Shown piece by piece: positions 26,815 through 35,455 of a stretch of DNA of 64,000 bases. Origin of the DNA: Lachnospiraceae bacterium (lineage in GTDB: Bacteria; Bacillota; Clostridia; Lachnospirales; Lachnospiraceae); the NCBI GenBank assembly GCA_021203305.1, contig JAJQBK010000011.1, positions 16,023 to 80,022 of the forward strand, written 5' to 3'. The notes beneath the pieces were generated by a model. It saw only the letters and a list, made by a program, of their open reading frames with translations. It was not told the origin of the DNA and searched no databases. A program made the translations under genes and the position numbers. Positions within the stretch are counted from its first letter, which is position 1. Each line of letters opens with the position of its first letter.

Positions 26815-28524
26815 TTATATATATACAATAAGAGTATTCAGTCCCAGTGTGCTCTGATACTCCGTCTTTCTGGCCATTTTCATAATCATATTGACTCCCA
26901 GAAACTCCAGATTCTCCTCATCCGCGTCCTTCAGCGGATTGTATCTGCGCCCCTCGGAGCGGATGCGCAGAATTCCTCCCTCTGGAAGCCGGAGGATTCT
27001 GACGTCCATGGTCCCCTGATTATCCATGGATTTCTCCGCGGTGATCACCATCAGCTCCTCTAAAGCCAGGCTGATGGTCATCGTCTGTTCCGCGTCAAAA
27101 TCGTTGGTCTCGCAGAACTCGCTGATCCTCTCACTGGCTTCACAGATGGCCGCGGCGTCGCAGGCCACGGTAAAGCTGATGCTCTTTCCTTCCTTTAAGG
27201 CCGTCTCATCCAGCAGATAAAGGCTGGCCCTGCCGTATTTTTTCCGGGAATAAAGGAGGCAGCCGGACACCCACAAAAGCAGCGTTGCCAGCTCGCCCAC
27301 GCAGTAAAACAGCCAGATCCCCTGCCCCAGGCCGCTTAACAGAAAAGCCGAGCAGACCGCCGCGGCAAAAACCCTGGTGATGGTGATCACATTGGAGACG
27401 GCCGTCCGCATGGTTGCGTAATAATAATACGACATGACGCTGTTGAGAGTTGCCAGCACAATGCCGGCTGCCAGACAGGCCACAGGCCAGCGGACATCCT
27501 GGGTACTGCCGAAAAGGAGGCCGATCCAGGGACTGAATAAAATCAGCAGTGCGGCAAACAGGATCGAGAGCGCCGCCCCTGCCTGAAGCTGAAGCTTCAG
27601 AAGCTTTTTGACGGAAAGCGTATCCTGTTCTCCGTTGTAAATCCCCATCATGGCCGAGCCCGCCTGGGGAACCCCGTTCTGGATGCAGATGGAGAATTCA
27701 TTCAGATTGTTGGTGATGGCAAAGACCGCCACCATACTGCTGCCGCCGGCCAGGTTCATAATGCTGTTGAGACACAGCAGACGCAGCGAGGAAAACAGAT
27801 TGTTGGCCGCCATGGGGCTGCCGGTTCTGACCATCTTTCGTATCATCTCCCATCTGGGCCGGATGAAGTGAAAGCGGAAAGCGGAATCCTTTTCCGAGAG
27901 AAAATAAAAGCTCATGACACAGGCCGTCGCCGTGCCCAGATTACTGGCCCAGGCCGCCCCGGCGATTCCCGTATCCAGCACAAAGAGAAAAAGATAATCC
28001 AGCGCGATATTCAGGAGGGTCATCGTCGTCATGGCAGCCGCCGCCCTCTGCGGTCTGCCCTCCAGACGCAGATAAAAATAAGGCACATAGAGGAGCACCT
28101 TAAATACGCCGCCCAGAAGCGTAATGCGGATGTAAGTCTCCACCATGGCAGCGGAATCGTTGGAGCCAAGGAAGCGGGCAAGCTGCGGACAGAAGAAATA
28201 ACCCACGCAGCAGACACAGACGCCGGTCACAAGAGCCAGCTCAACGGCAAGGCTGTAATAGTCCTTCGCTTCCTGCTGCCTGTTGTCTCCCATGGCCAGG
28301 GCGGAGAGCGCACTACTTCTCGCAGCGATCAAGGACCCCGCGGTACAAAGCAGCAGATAGACTGCCAGGCTCTGGTTGACGCTGGCAATTCCCAGCTCCC
28401 CCATCCGCTGCCCCACCATGATTCCGTCAAAAAACACATTGACGGTCCCGCCCAGAATGGCGATCATATTGGGCAGCAGAGCCTTATGGTAAATTCTCTC
28501 AAGCAGCTTCTGGTCAGAATGCAT
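26815..28524 (-). CDS. MATE transporter fused to a degenerate SpoIIAB-like ATPase domain
   Basis: Residues 1 to about 440 form a MATE-family transporter (MLPNMIAILGGTVNVFFDG-like start, 12 predicted helices). Residues about 450-569 look like an HATPase_c_2 domain of the SpoIIAB/RsbW anti-sigma kinase group (ICEASERISEFCETN, then MTISLALEELMVITAEKS). The N-box asparagine seems replaced by Ile (LEELMVI) and the G1 aspartate by Ser/Glu (RIRSEGRRYNPL), so ATP binding is doubtful; it may be a docking module. The gene starts directly after the GH3 stop codon (TAAATG), so the two are cotranscribed. The transported compound is unknown. Confidence 0.85.
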   Translation of the reverse strand: MHSDQKLLERIYHKALLPNMIAILGGTVNVFFDGIMVGQRMGELGIASVNQSLAVYLLLCTAGSLIAARSSALSALAMGDNRQQEAKDYYSLAVELALVTGVCVCCVGYFFCPQLARFLGSNDSAAMVETYIRITLLGGVFKVLLYVPYFYLRLEGRPQRAAAAMTTMTLLNIALDYLFLFVLDTGIAGAAWASNLGTATACVMSFYFLSEKDSAFRFHFIRPRWEMIRKMVRTGSPMAANNLFSSLRLLCLNSIMNLAGGSSMVAVFAITNNLNEFSICIQNGVPQAGSAMMGIYNGEQDTLSVKKLLKLQLQAGAALSILFAALLILFSPWIGLLFGSTQDVRWPVACLAAGIVLATLNSVMSYYYYATMRTAVSNVITITRVFAAAVCSAFLLSGLGQGIWLFYCVGELATLLLWVSGCLLYSRKKYGRASLYLLDETALKEGKSISFTVACDAAAICEASERISEFCETNDFDAEQTMTISLALEELMVITAEKSMDNQGTMDVRILRLPEGGILRIRSEGRRYNPLKDADEENLEFLGVNMIMKMARKTEYQSTLGLNTLIVYI

Positions 28525-30165
28525 TTATATCACCCTCTCAAAAAATGGCATGGTTCCCTGTATCATAAAATCGATCACATCCGGATCGGATAAATAATTC
28601 AGGGGCTTGCTGTGGGACTGCTTATGGCCAAACCTCTCCCGACAGTCCTTATGTGTTCCGGGAAATACGCGGAACACCGCAGGAGGAAGAATCATATTTA
28701 ACTCCCTCAGATCGCGATAGTCATCGTTCAGCTCCCAGAGGATCTCATCCAGAACAGCTGACAGACCCTGAAATCTTTCTTCCTCGCCCTCCGCTTCGAG
28801 AAAGCAAAGGTACCTGCCGGGCAGCAGGCTTTTATCATCGCAGATACTGTATTCGAAAATCCGGATATGCATGCGCTCAGCCAGCCTTTCCATCGCCAGC
28901 GATACGATTTTCATGTCCGTCTTTTCTCCGGCGATATTCACTGCCTGATTTTTGCGAAAGCATACTTCAAACATGGGCGCCTGCCCATAAAATCCCGTAA
29001 CCCGGATCACATCTCCCAGCTGATAGCGGTACAGACCCGAAAAATTCGTCACCAGAATCTCATATTCCTGCCCCGGCTCAAGCTCCTCAATGGTTCTCGG
29101 CCTTGCATCCTTATCATTCCGATGCCAGGGAAGAAACTCAAAATATCCGCCTCTGGGAAGCAGCACATATTCCCTGCTCTCAGGTTCGAGCGCTATTCCA
29201 ATGAAGCACTCTGAAGCGGCGTACATAAAATAATGGAGCTGTACGCCCTCTCCCAGATAACCTCTCAGCACCGGTTCCTGTGCGGAGAAGGTACTGCCTC
29301 CGATGCCGGACAGCCACTGAAAATCCGGCCAGATCCGCTTCATGATGCCGTCAAAACCGGCCTCACACTCTTTTCTGACGTGGGCAAGCCACTCCGCATC
29401 CGGCCGCGGCAAAGCGAGAAGTCCCTCTCTGACGTCTGTCCCCAGAGGAACCATATCCGACACCACATGCTGCTCCACATCCTGCAATACATCCCTCCAG
29501 TATTCCTCAAAGAAGCAGAAAAATAACAGGGCGTCATAAAGGAAAACAGACTGTATTCCCACTGCCTGAGGTGAGGAAAACAGGATCCAGAGCTTCATGT
29601 ATGGGATATTTCCCACTTCCCTGGAAAATAAAAGATCCTCCCCGCCTAAAACCCAGCGGTTCAGTTCATTTCCTCCCCTCTCATGAAGCTCCCGGTGAAA
29701 GGCAATGGATAAAAGGGTCTCCGGTTCCGGCTCTTTCAAGTCTGTGCGAAATATGCTCAGGATCAGATGCTTTCCCGCGTCAATTCCGGGTGTTTTCCCA
29801 TGGCAGGCATACCAGACAGGATCAAGCGCCCTGCCCAGGGCCTCCCTGGTAAGTGGAATCCTCTTCTGTGTCCCGGTGCTGCCGGAGGTTAAGAGAAAAT
29901 ATTTCACCGGATAGGATGTCAGGATATTTCCCTCCCCGGCGCTCATCCGCTCCACAGCCTTTGCATAATCGGCGTATTCCGTCACCGGCACCAGACGCTG
30001 ATAGTCCTCCGGAGTCTCCACCTGGTCAAAATGATGGTTCTGTCCATATTCCGTATTCTGATTATCACTCATAAGCTTTCGGAGGGTTTCGCGGCTTAAC
30101 CTGACCGCCTGTTCACAGTCGCTCTTAAAAAAAGCCGCCTCCTCCTGCCATCGGTTCTGATTCAT
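28525..30165 (-). CDS. GH3-family acyl-adenylating protein
   Basis: This belongs to the GH3 family of the ANL adenylating enzymes, which in plants join amino acids to hormones such as jasmonate; bacterial members are mostly uncharacterised. The 546 residues carry the ATP-binding loop LLTSGSTGTQKRIPLT, a YAASECF segment equivalent to the YxxSE motif, and YRYQLGDVIRVTGFYGQAP, the conserved hinge region with its aspartate. The C-terminal cap domain follows. It lies directly upstream of the MATE-fusion gene, which suggests that a product of this enzyme is exported by, or sensed with, that protein. No substrate can be named. The 169 bases to the next gene upstream hold nothing evident. Confidence 0.85.
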   Translation of the reverse strand: MNQNRWQEEAAFFKSDCEQAVRLSRETLRKLMSDNQNTEYGQNHHFDQVETPEDYQRLVPVTEYADYAKAVERMSAGEGNILTSYPVKYFLLTSGSTGTQKRIPLTREALGRALDPVWYACHGKTPGIDAGKHLILSIFRTDLKEPEPETLLSIAFHRELHERGGNELNRWVLGGEDLLFSREVGNIPYMKLWILFSSPQAVGIQSVFLYDALLFFCFFEEYWRDVLQDVEQHVVSDMVPLGTDVREGLLALPRPDAEWLAHVRKECEAGFDGIMKRIWPDFQWLSGIGGSTFSAQEPVLRGYLGEGVQLHYFMYAASECFIGIALEPESREYVLLPRGGYFEFLPWHRNDKDARPRTIEELEPGQEYEILVTNFSGLYRYQLGDVIRVTGFYGQAPMFEVCFRKNQAVNIAGEKTDMKIVSLAMERLAERMHIRIFEYSICDDKSLLPGRYLCFLEAEGEEERFQGLSAVLDEILWELNDDYRDLRELNMILPPAVFRVFPGTHKDCRERFGHKQSHSKPLNYLSDPDVIDFMIQGTMPFFERVI

Positions 30166-30334
30166 ATTTGCATCCAGTCCTTATTTCTTTTCATCATTGC
30201 TGCCTTTTAAGAAATCACAGAGAATCAACCCTGCATATATTCTTTAACAGCTCCTGACTGCGGCAGCTTTTTAGACATGCAATTCGCGTATCAGGCGGTA
30301 CAAGATACATAAGTTATTGATTGGTCAACAGTTC

Positions 30335-32974
30335 CTAAGCAACCCCGGGATTTCGCTGCGGCCCGAAAGCGCGGACCTTCTGCGACCAGTCTGTGGCGTG
30401 ATGAAAAGCAGGATCATGTTCCTTCAGGTAGGCAAGGGACTCCGCCACCTGGGGATCATTCATGCCCCCTTCCATATGGGCGCGCATGGCTTCCTCGCTG
30501 CCGCCGCTGGCAATAAAAGCATATCGATCCGTGACTGCCTTGCCCATCAATGCGTAATAGCCGATCCTGGCCTTCAGCAGCAGGTCGCTCTCGTCCTGGG
30601 GATCAATGAAGTCCGGGTATCTGGTGACCAGACGGCTTTCCACCTGGGAATTGCCGAAATCACTGACCAGCTCATCCTGATGCAGTATGGCGTCGGCGTC
30701 GGACATCTGAGCGATCTTTTCACCGTATTTGCGGGCGATCATGTCATATTGCGCCCGGATGACCTCCTTATACTGGCCCATCCCCTCTTTATTGCGCGTC
30801 ACGGCCGGAGCAAGCTCTTCCTCGGTATTTCCGGGCCTCATTGTCCTTTCAACGATTCGCTTGGCCTCCGTCAGAGTCTCCTTTACTTCCTCCCATTCTC
30901 CCTTGTGGAGCCCTGCCCCGGCTCCCAGGTTCATGGCCATCTGCCTCATCTGCTCAGGAGAGAGAATCGTCTGCGCCGCCTCCGTGTTGCAGAAGCCGCC
31001 GAAGCTTCTGAAAAGCGTTTCCCCGATATCCGGGAGAATCCCCTTATTCATCAGCTCCTGCTCGCTGTATTCCAGAGAATAGTATTGACTATCCATCAGG
31101 CGCTGTTTGATCTGCCCCATCTCGGGCGTCGCAGGATTGCGGATCTCCTCCACCGAGCGGATCAGAGGATTATCCACTGCCCGGATGGCGTTCACCCGGT
31201 GCTCCTGCATGATATTGGCCGCCACGATCTGCTCGCAGGCTTCCGTTCCCCTCGTCAGTCTTTCCCTGCGCTGTTTGCGGGCAGCCTCCATGACCCGCTC
31301 TCCCTTGCTGATCAGATCCACGGCGCAGTCCATGGCGCTGCCGGCGTATTTCAACATCTCATTCTCCGTCAGCAGTCCCTCCGGTTCTCCTCCACTGGAA
31401 AGGTACCGGCGGATGGCCAGCCCCCTGGCCCGGTCGGAAAGCCCCCGGAGCATGCTCATCTTGTAGCTGTATTCCACGGTGTCGCTGCCCACCAGCTCAT
31501 CCTTCAGGCAGGGGACGGAGCCGTCATTGGCAATGCGGGCGGAGGGGTGCTTCAGCTTCGTCACATCCGCCAGGAACATATTGTCCATAGATAACTCATC
31601 CAGCTCAGCGCACCGGCAGAGAAGGGCCTCATCTGTCAGCCCCGCCAGCACATCCACATCACAGGCGAGAACCCTTTTCAGTCTGGGCGCCGCGATGTCC
31701 CGGGTGCGCTGATAAAGCTCCTCCGAAGCACGCTGCGTTTCGCCCAGCCTTCCCACCTCCAGCATGGTGCGGACCGTATCCAGATTGCGCTGCGTATGCT
31801 CTTCCCCGGGCTCCATCAGCGTCATGCTTCCCCGGAAAAAGACAGAATCCTCTTCCCCGGCTCTTAAGCCCAGTCTCTCATCCTCCTTCACCCGGTTGAA
31901 AGCTCCCAGCTTCTGGCGATATTTCAGAGCGTAATCGTGGGACGCGCGATATACCCTCTCTTCCTGATGCGCGTTGATCTGTTCCCTTCTCGCCGGAATT
32001 TCCTCCTGAAACCGATCAAAAGCCCTCTGCAGCTCCAGGCAGCATGCCTTCCCGGTCAGGATGGCGCCGGTCTGATTGAAGCCATAATAATCCGCGCTGT
32101 TGAAATCCACGCCGTAAGAGTTCCAGGTCATAGTCACGGCGTCATGGAACCGATTGAATTCCTCCCTCTTCAAATCAAGCGTTTCCCGTTTCACAGGGGC
32201 CATGCGTTCAAAGTAGGGGGCATTGACAGGATCCCTCATCACATTTTCCAGATATACCATTTTATTCAGCATATCTCTCTGTTCCCCGGCATGTTTTCTC
32301 ATACTCGTCTCCGTGAACATCTCCCGGGAGAGGCGCAGGGAAAGCATCTCATCCACGATCCTGTCCAGATGGGGTTTGCGCCGCTCCAGGTTGTCGGAGC
32401 AGTAATCCTCAAAGAAGCGGTCGTCCGCTTCCTTCCTGGCGGCGTCCTTCTTCGATGCGGGTCTGCCCTTTTTATCCACCTTATAGCCCACGCAGAAGGC
32501 GCGCAGAACCTTGGTCTCGGCGGTGCTTTCTGAGATGAGCGCGTCGTGGTCGTTGATGGAGTTTTCCCTGGCGGCGGCATGCTCCTTCATCCCATGGACC
32601 ATATCGTAGGTTGCGGCAGTACCCACGGGACAGAATCTCGAGGCCTCCTTCTCCCGGCTTGAATCCCTCATCCGCGCCTTAATACTCTTCTTCGCCGCAG
32701 CCTGCTCCTGAACGGGCGCGCCGTCAGCCGCCTCCCCGGCATGGACAATTTCCATTTCCTGAACAGCCTGGGCGGCCAGCCGGGCGTTTTCCTCTCTCTG
32801 GCGCACAAGCTCCTGGGAAGGATTGATGTTCTGATTCTGCTCCTGCACCTGTACCCCGGAGGCCTCCGTCTGTGTCAGGTCAGCAGTCCTCTCCTGAAGC
32901 GTCTGCGTCTGTATCCCGGCCGACTCCAGGCTCCTGTTTTTGTTTAACTCTTCCTGCTTATCTACACGGCACAT
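30335..32974 (-). CDS. Large helical Met-Cys protein (MCRV), candidate CIS cargo or loading protein
   Basis: The 879-residue product (MCRVDKQEELNKN) starts with a Gln/Glu-rich disordered and coiled-coil region of about 90 residues, followed by a largely helical body. Residues about 155-265 (RAFCVGYKVDKKGRPAS to DPVNAPYFERM) are clearly related to the protein at 33935-35431. Residues about 728-810 (QYKEVIRAQ, KYG, SDFGN, ARIGYYALMG) are related to the protein at 41541-44396. There is no signal peptide, membrane helix or known enzyme motif. It is preceded by a GNAT gene (27-base gap) and is the last gene of the injection-system run. Cargo function is inferred from position and modular relatedness; a structural or adaptor role is also possible. 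Confidence 0.7.
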   Translation of the reverse strand: MCRVDKQEELNKNRSLESAGIQTQTLQERTADLTQTEASGVQVQEQNQNINPSQELVRQREENARLAAQAVQEMEIVHAGEAADGAPVQEQAAAKKSIKARMRDSSREKEASRFCPVGTAATYDMVHGMKEHAAARENSINDHDALISESTAETKVLRAFCVGYKVDKKGRPASKKDAARKEADDRFFEDYCSDNLERRKPHLDRIVDEMLSLRLSREMFTETSMRKHAGEQRDMLNKMVYLENVMRDPVNAPYFERMAPVKRETLDLKREEFNRFHDAVTMTWNSYGVDFNSADYYGFNQTGAILTGKACCLELQRAFDRFQEEIPARREQINAHQEERVYRASHDYALKYRQKLGAFNRVKEDERLGLRAGEEDSVFFRGSMTLMEPGEEHTQRNLDTVRTMLEVGRLGETQRASEELYQRTRDIAAPRLKRVLACDVDVLAGLTDEALLCRCAELDELSMDNMFLADVTKLKHPSARIANDGSVPCLKDELVGSDTVEYSYKMSMLRGLSDRARGLAIRRYLSSGGEPEGLLTENEMLKYAGSAMDCAVDLISKGERVMEAARKQRRERLTRGTEACEQIVAANIMQEHRVNAIRAVDNPLIRSVEEIRNPATPEMGQIKQRLMDSQYYSLEYSEQELMNKGILPDIGETLFRSFGGFCNTEAAQTILSPEQMRQMAMNLGAGAGLHKGEWEEVKETLTEAKRIVERTMRPGNTEEELAPAVTRNKEGMGQYKEVIRAQYDMIARKYGEKIAQMSDADAILHQDELVSDFGNSQVESRLVTRYPDFIDPQDESDLLLKARIGYYALMGKAVTDRYAFIASGGSEEAMRAHMEGGMNDPQVAESLAYLKEHDPAFHHATDWSQKVRAFGPQRNPGVA

Positions 32975-33001
32975 TCTTTCTTCTCCTTCTCAAGCTTCAC
33001 A

Positions 33002-33841
33002 TCAGCTGTAACTGTATCCCTTCATCCAGGTATGGGAAATCATCTTCGCCTGGGGCGCCATGGTCTGAATCAGCGACGCCGTGGTCTGATCCACAGACTG
33101 AATCACAATCTTTTCCTCCGGTGGGAAAATCCGCTGCGCCCTGGCGAAAGCCGCCCTGATCATGCTGTACACCGCCGTCGGCCCCGCGCTGCCCGACCAG
33201 GTGGAGGAGAGGGTCAGGCTGTTCAGGCAGGAACGGTCAAAAACCGCGTAAGCGGCAATCCTCTGATCCCTGACAATGGCCATACTGATCCTGCGCTCCA
33301 CCTTCGGGGAGTCGATTCCTCCCTCCGGTCTGGGGGAGCCATTCTCTCTCGCCTTAAGCTCCGCGTGCCGGACCAGGGCTTCGTCCAGCTGGTCAAAGGA
33401 GGTTCCCGACTCCTTCGCGCCGGAAAAATAAGAGGTTTTTCCAAGCTCTCCCACCGTAGTCACATAGATATTTTCCTTTTCATCGGTCTCATTCCAAAAT
33501 CCCATGGCCTTCAGAAACAGAAAAAGAGTTTCATGCTCCTCAGTAGTGGCCGTAAAGTGAATGATCATCCCCGTATGGATATCCTCCAGGAGCTTTTCCA
33601 GAGTCTTGAGCAAAAGCCTTCCTCCCCCGCGCCGCCTGTAATCCGGGGCCACATACAGAGAGGCGATCTGGAAAAGCCCTCCCTCCAGATAGCCTGCCAG
33701 CGCTCCCACCGCCAGCTGATCCTCCGCCAGGCCAAAGGCCGTCACCGGTTCTCCCTCCTCCAGCACCCTGGCTATATCCGGCAGCAGAAAAGTCTTAAAA
33801 ACGCCCGGATCGCCCGGGGGCAATACTCCTGTCTTCAACAT
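33002..33841 (-). CDS. GNAT-family acetyltransferase in the CIS run
   Basis: Of 279 residues, the N-terminal GNAT domain shows the acetyl-CoA loop in IASLYVAPDYRRRGGGRLLL and the later strand in LKAMGFWNETDEKENIYV. The C-terminal half has no recognised motif but keeps the size and layout of the GNATs at 15.9 and 40.7 kb, which suggests one subfamily with a common second domain. AGGAGG precedes the ATG. It sits between two related large helical proteins. It may acetylate the adjacent product or act as a chaperone or antidote; none of this is shown by the sequence. Confidence 0.75.
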   Translation of the reverse strand: MLKTGVLPPGDPGVFKTFLLPDIARVLEEGEPVTAFGLAEDQLAVGALAGYLEGGLFQIASLYVAPDYRRRGGGRLLLKTLEKLLEDIHTGMIIHFTATTEEHETLFLFLKAMGFWNETDEKENIYVTTVGELGKTSYFSGAKESGTSFDQLDEALVRHAELKARENGSPRPEGGIDSPKVERRISMAIVRDQRIAAYAVFDRSCLNSLTLSSTWSGSAGPTAVYSMIRAAFARAQRIFPPEEKIVIQSVDQTTASLIQTMAPQAKMISHTWMKGYSYS

Positions 33842-33934
33842 CTGTCTTAGTTCCTCCTGTTTTCCTTATGATATGGCCGGGTTTTTTCCCTCAGCTTTTT
33901 CACCGAAATGAAACCCCGCCCTGGTGCAGCGCTT

Positions 33935-35431
33935 CTATACAAGCTCACCGCTGTAGCCGCTGCGGATGATCAGCTCCCTGCCGGCTGCCGATAAAGGAGC
34001 GCCTTTCAGGAAGAAGTTAATGGCGTTTTCACCGGCCGTAAACTGCTCCGCCAGCCTTTCGGCCTCCTCCGCGTAAGCTTCCCTCTTTGCCAGAGCACTT
34101 TCCCTTTTCTTTATTTCCTGCGTATCTGCGGCGTTCTCATAAATATCACACAGCTGATCGCTGGCTAAAGCCCTCAGCCTCCGGTCCCCCAGGACGTCCA
34201 CAGTTCTGTATACTTTCTGATACAGATCGTCCACCATCTGTTTATGGGCTTCGTAATACCCGGGGTTGGACTCGATGGCGCTGCGAAGCGCCCCAAGCCG
34301 CTCATAAGTCTCCCGCGACGCATAGGTATTGATATTGAGGCCCGCTGTTTCATCCGACGCCTCCGCCCAACTCCTGACCTCCTCATTCCGGCGAAGACGC
34401 ACAGGGATCTCCCGCTCAATCTCCTGGTCCACGACCCCGTCATAAATCTCCCGCTCTCTCCTCTGAGACTCCTCATAATCCCGTTTAAAACGAGCCTTGT
34501 CCATTTGCAGCGGCGTTTCCACCATGTCCTCCCAGAACGATTTCAGATCAGCAGTGTGATATGTATTTTCGTTGACGTTGACGGCCTTTGCCCTGGCCGC
34601 CGAGATAAACAATTGTGAATAGGAAGCTGACATGAGCCGTTTGGCCTCGAACAGATCCTTCTGCGGCCTGGGCATGTCATCAAAATAAGGCTTGTTGATG
34701 GGGTCCTCCATGACATTGCTGAAATAGGTCAGCCTTTCCGTCAGGTTTTTCATCTCACGGGTATGCTTTTCCATGTACTCGACCGAAAACATATCCGGGC
34801 TGATTTCCGTGTTGATCAGCTCATTGACAAAACGGTTCAGGTGAGGCCGGCGCCGATCCAGATCCTTTGAGATATAATCCTCATAGAAATCGTCATCCTC
34901 CCGCTTCTTCCTTGCGTCCTCTTCGGTGGCGGGCAAGCCCTTTTTATTCTTCCGGTATCCCTGGACAAACACTCCCAGGACCCGCCTGTCCACATCCGCC
35001 TCGAAGGCTATCTGATTGCGTTCTTCCGTCATGGAATTCAGATGCTCTGCCCTCAGATCCTTAAGCTGTTCCACTATATTGTAGGATATATGATCCGCCG
35101 CGATATTTCCCTTCTTGGCTTCCTTCGTGCGCCTGCTTTCCTCCCGGCGCTGCTTGTAGCTCATTTTGGCCGCCGCCTGTACCTGCACGGGATTGCCCGG
35201 GGCGGCCTCCCGGGCCTGGGCCTGGGGCAGATTGCCGGCCGCCCTGGCAGCCAGCTGCTGATTCATTTCCCTCTGCTCCGTGATGAGTCTTTCCGCCTCC
35301 TGACGGCGTCTCTCCTCCAGGGTCTGGTTTTCCTCCGTATCCCATTCCTGAAGCTGTGTCAGCTCCTGGCGTATTTCAAAAGTCTGTTTCCTTTCCTGTC
35401 TTTGAAGGTCTGTACTGCCCGGTCCGCACAT
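33935..35431 (-). CDS. Large helical Met-Cys protein (MCGP), candidate CIS cargo or adaptor
   Basis: The 498-residue protein (MCGPGSTDLQRQERK) has a Gln/Glu-rich coiled-coil N-terminus and a region at about 149-260 (GVFVQGYRKNKKGLPAT to DPINKPYFDDM) homologous to the 879-residue protein two genes downstream. The remainder is helical and highly charged. No catalytic motif, signal peptide or membrane segment is seen. GAGGAG precedes the start, 24 bases after the AAA+ gene. It could be a shorter paralogue that lacks the C-terminal module, perhaps an adaptor; the function is unknown. Confidence 0.7.
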   Translation of the reverse strand: MCGPGSTDLQRQERKQTFEIRQELTQLQEWDTEENQTLEERRRQEAERLITEQREMNQQLAARAAGNLPQAQAREAAPGNPVQVQAAAKMSYKQRREESRRTKEAKKGNIAADHISYNIVEQLKDLRAEHLNSMTEERNQIAFEADVDRRVLGVFVQGYRKNKKGLPATEEDARKKREDDDFYEDYISKDLDRRRPHLNRFVNELINTEISPDMFSVEYMEKHTREMKNLTERLTYFSNVMEDPINKPYFDDMPRPQKDLFEAKRLMSASYSQLFISAARAKAVNVNENTYHTADLKSFWEDMVETPLQMDKARFKRDYEESQRREREIYDGVVDQEIEREIPVRLRRNEEVRSWAEASDETAGLNINTYASRETYERLGALRSAIESNPGYYEAHKQMVDDLYQKVYRTVDVLGDRRLRALASDQLCDIYENAADTQEIKKRESALAKREAYAEEAERLAEQFTAGENAINFFLKGAPLSAAGRELIIRSGYSGELV

Positions 35432-35455
35432 GGCCGTTATCTCCTCTCTTTATCC

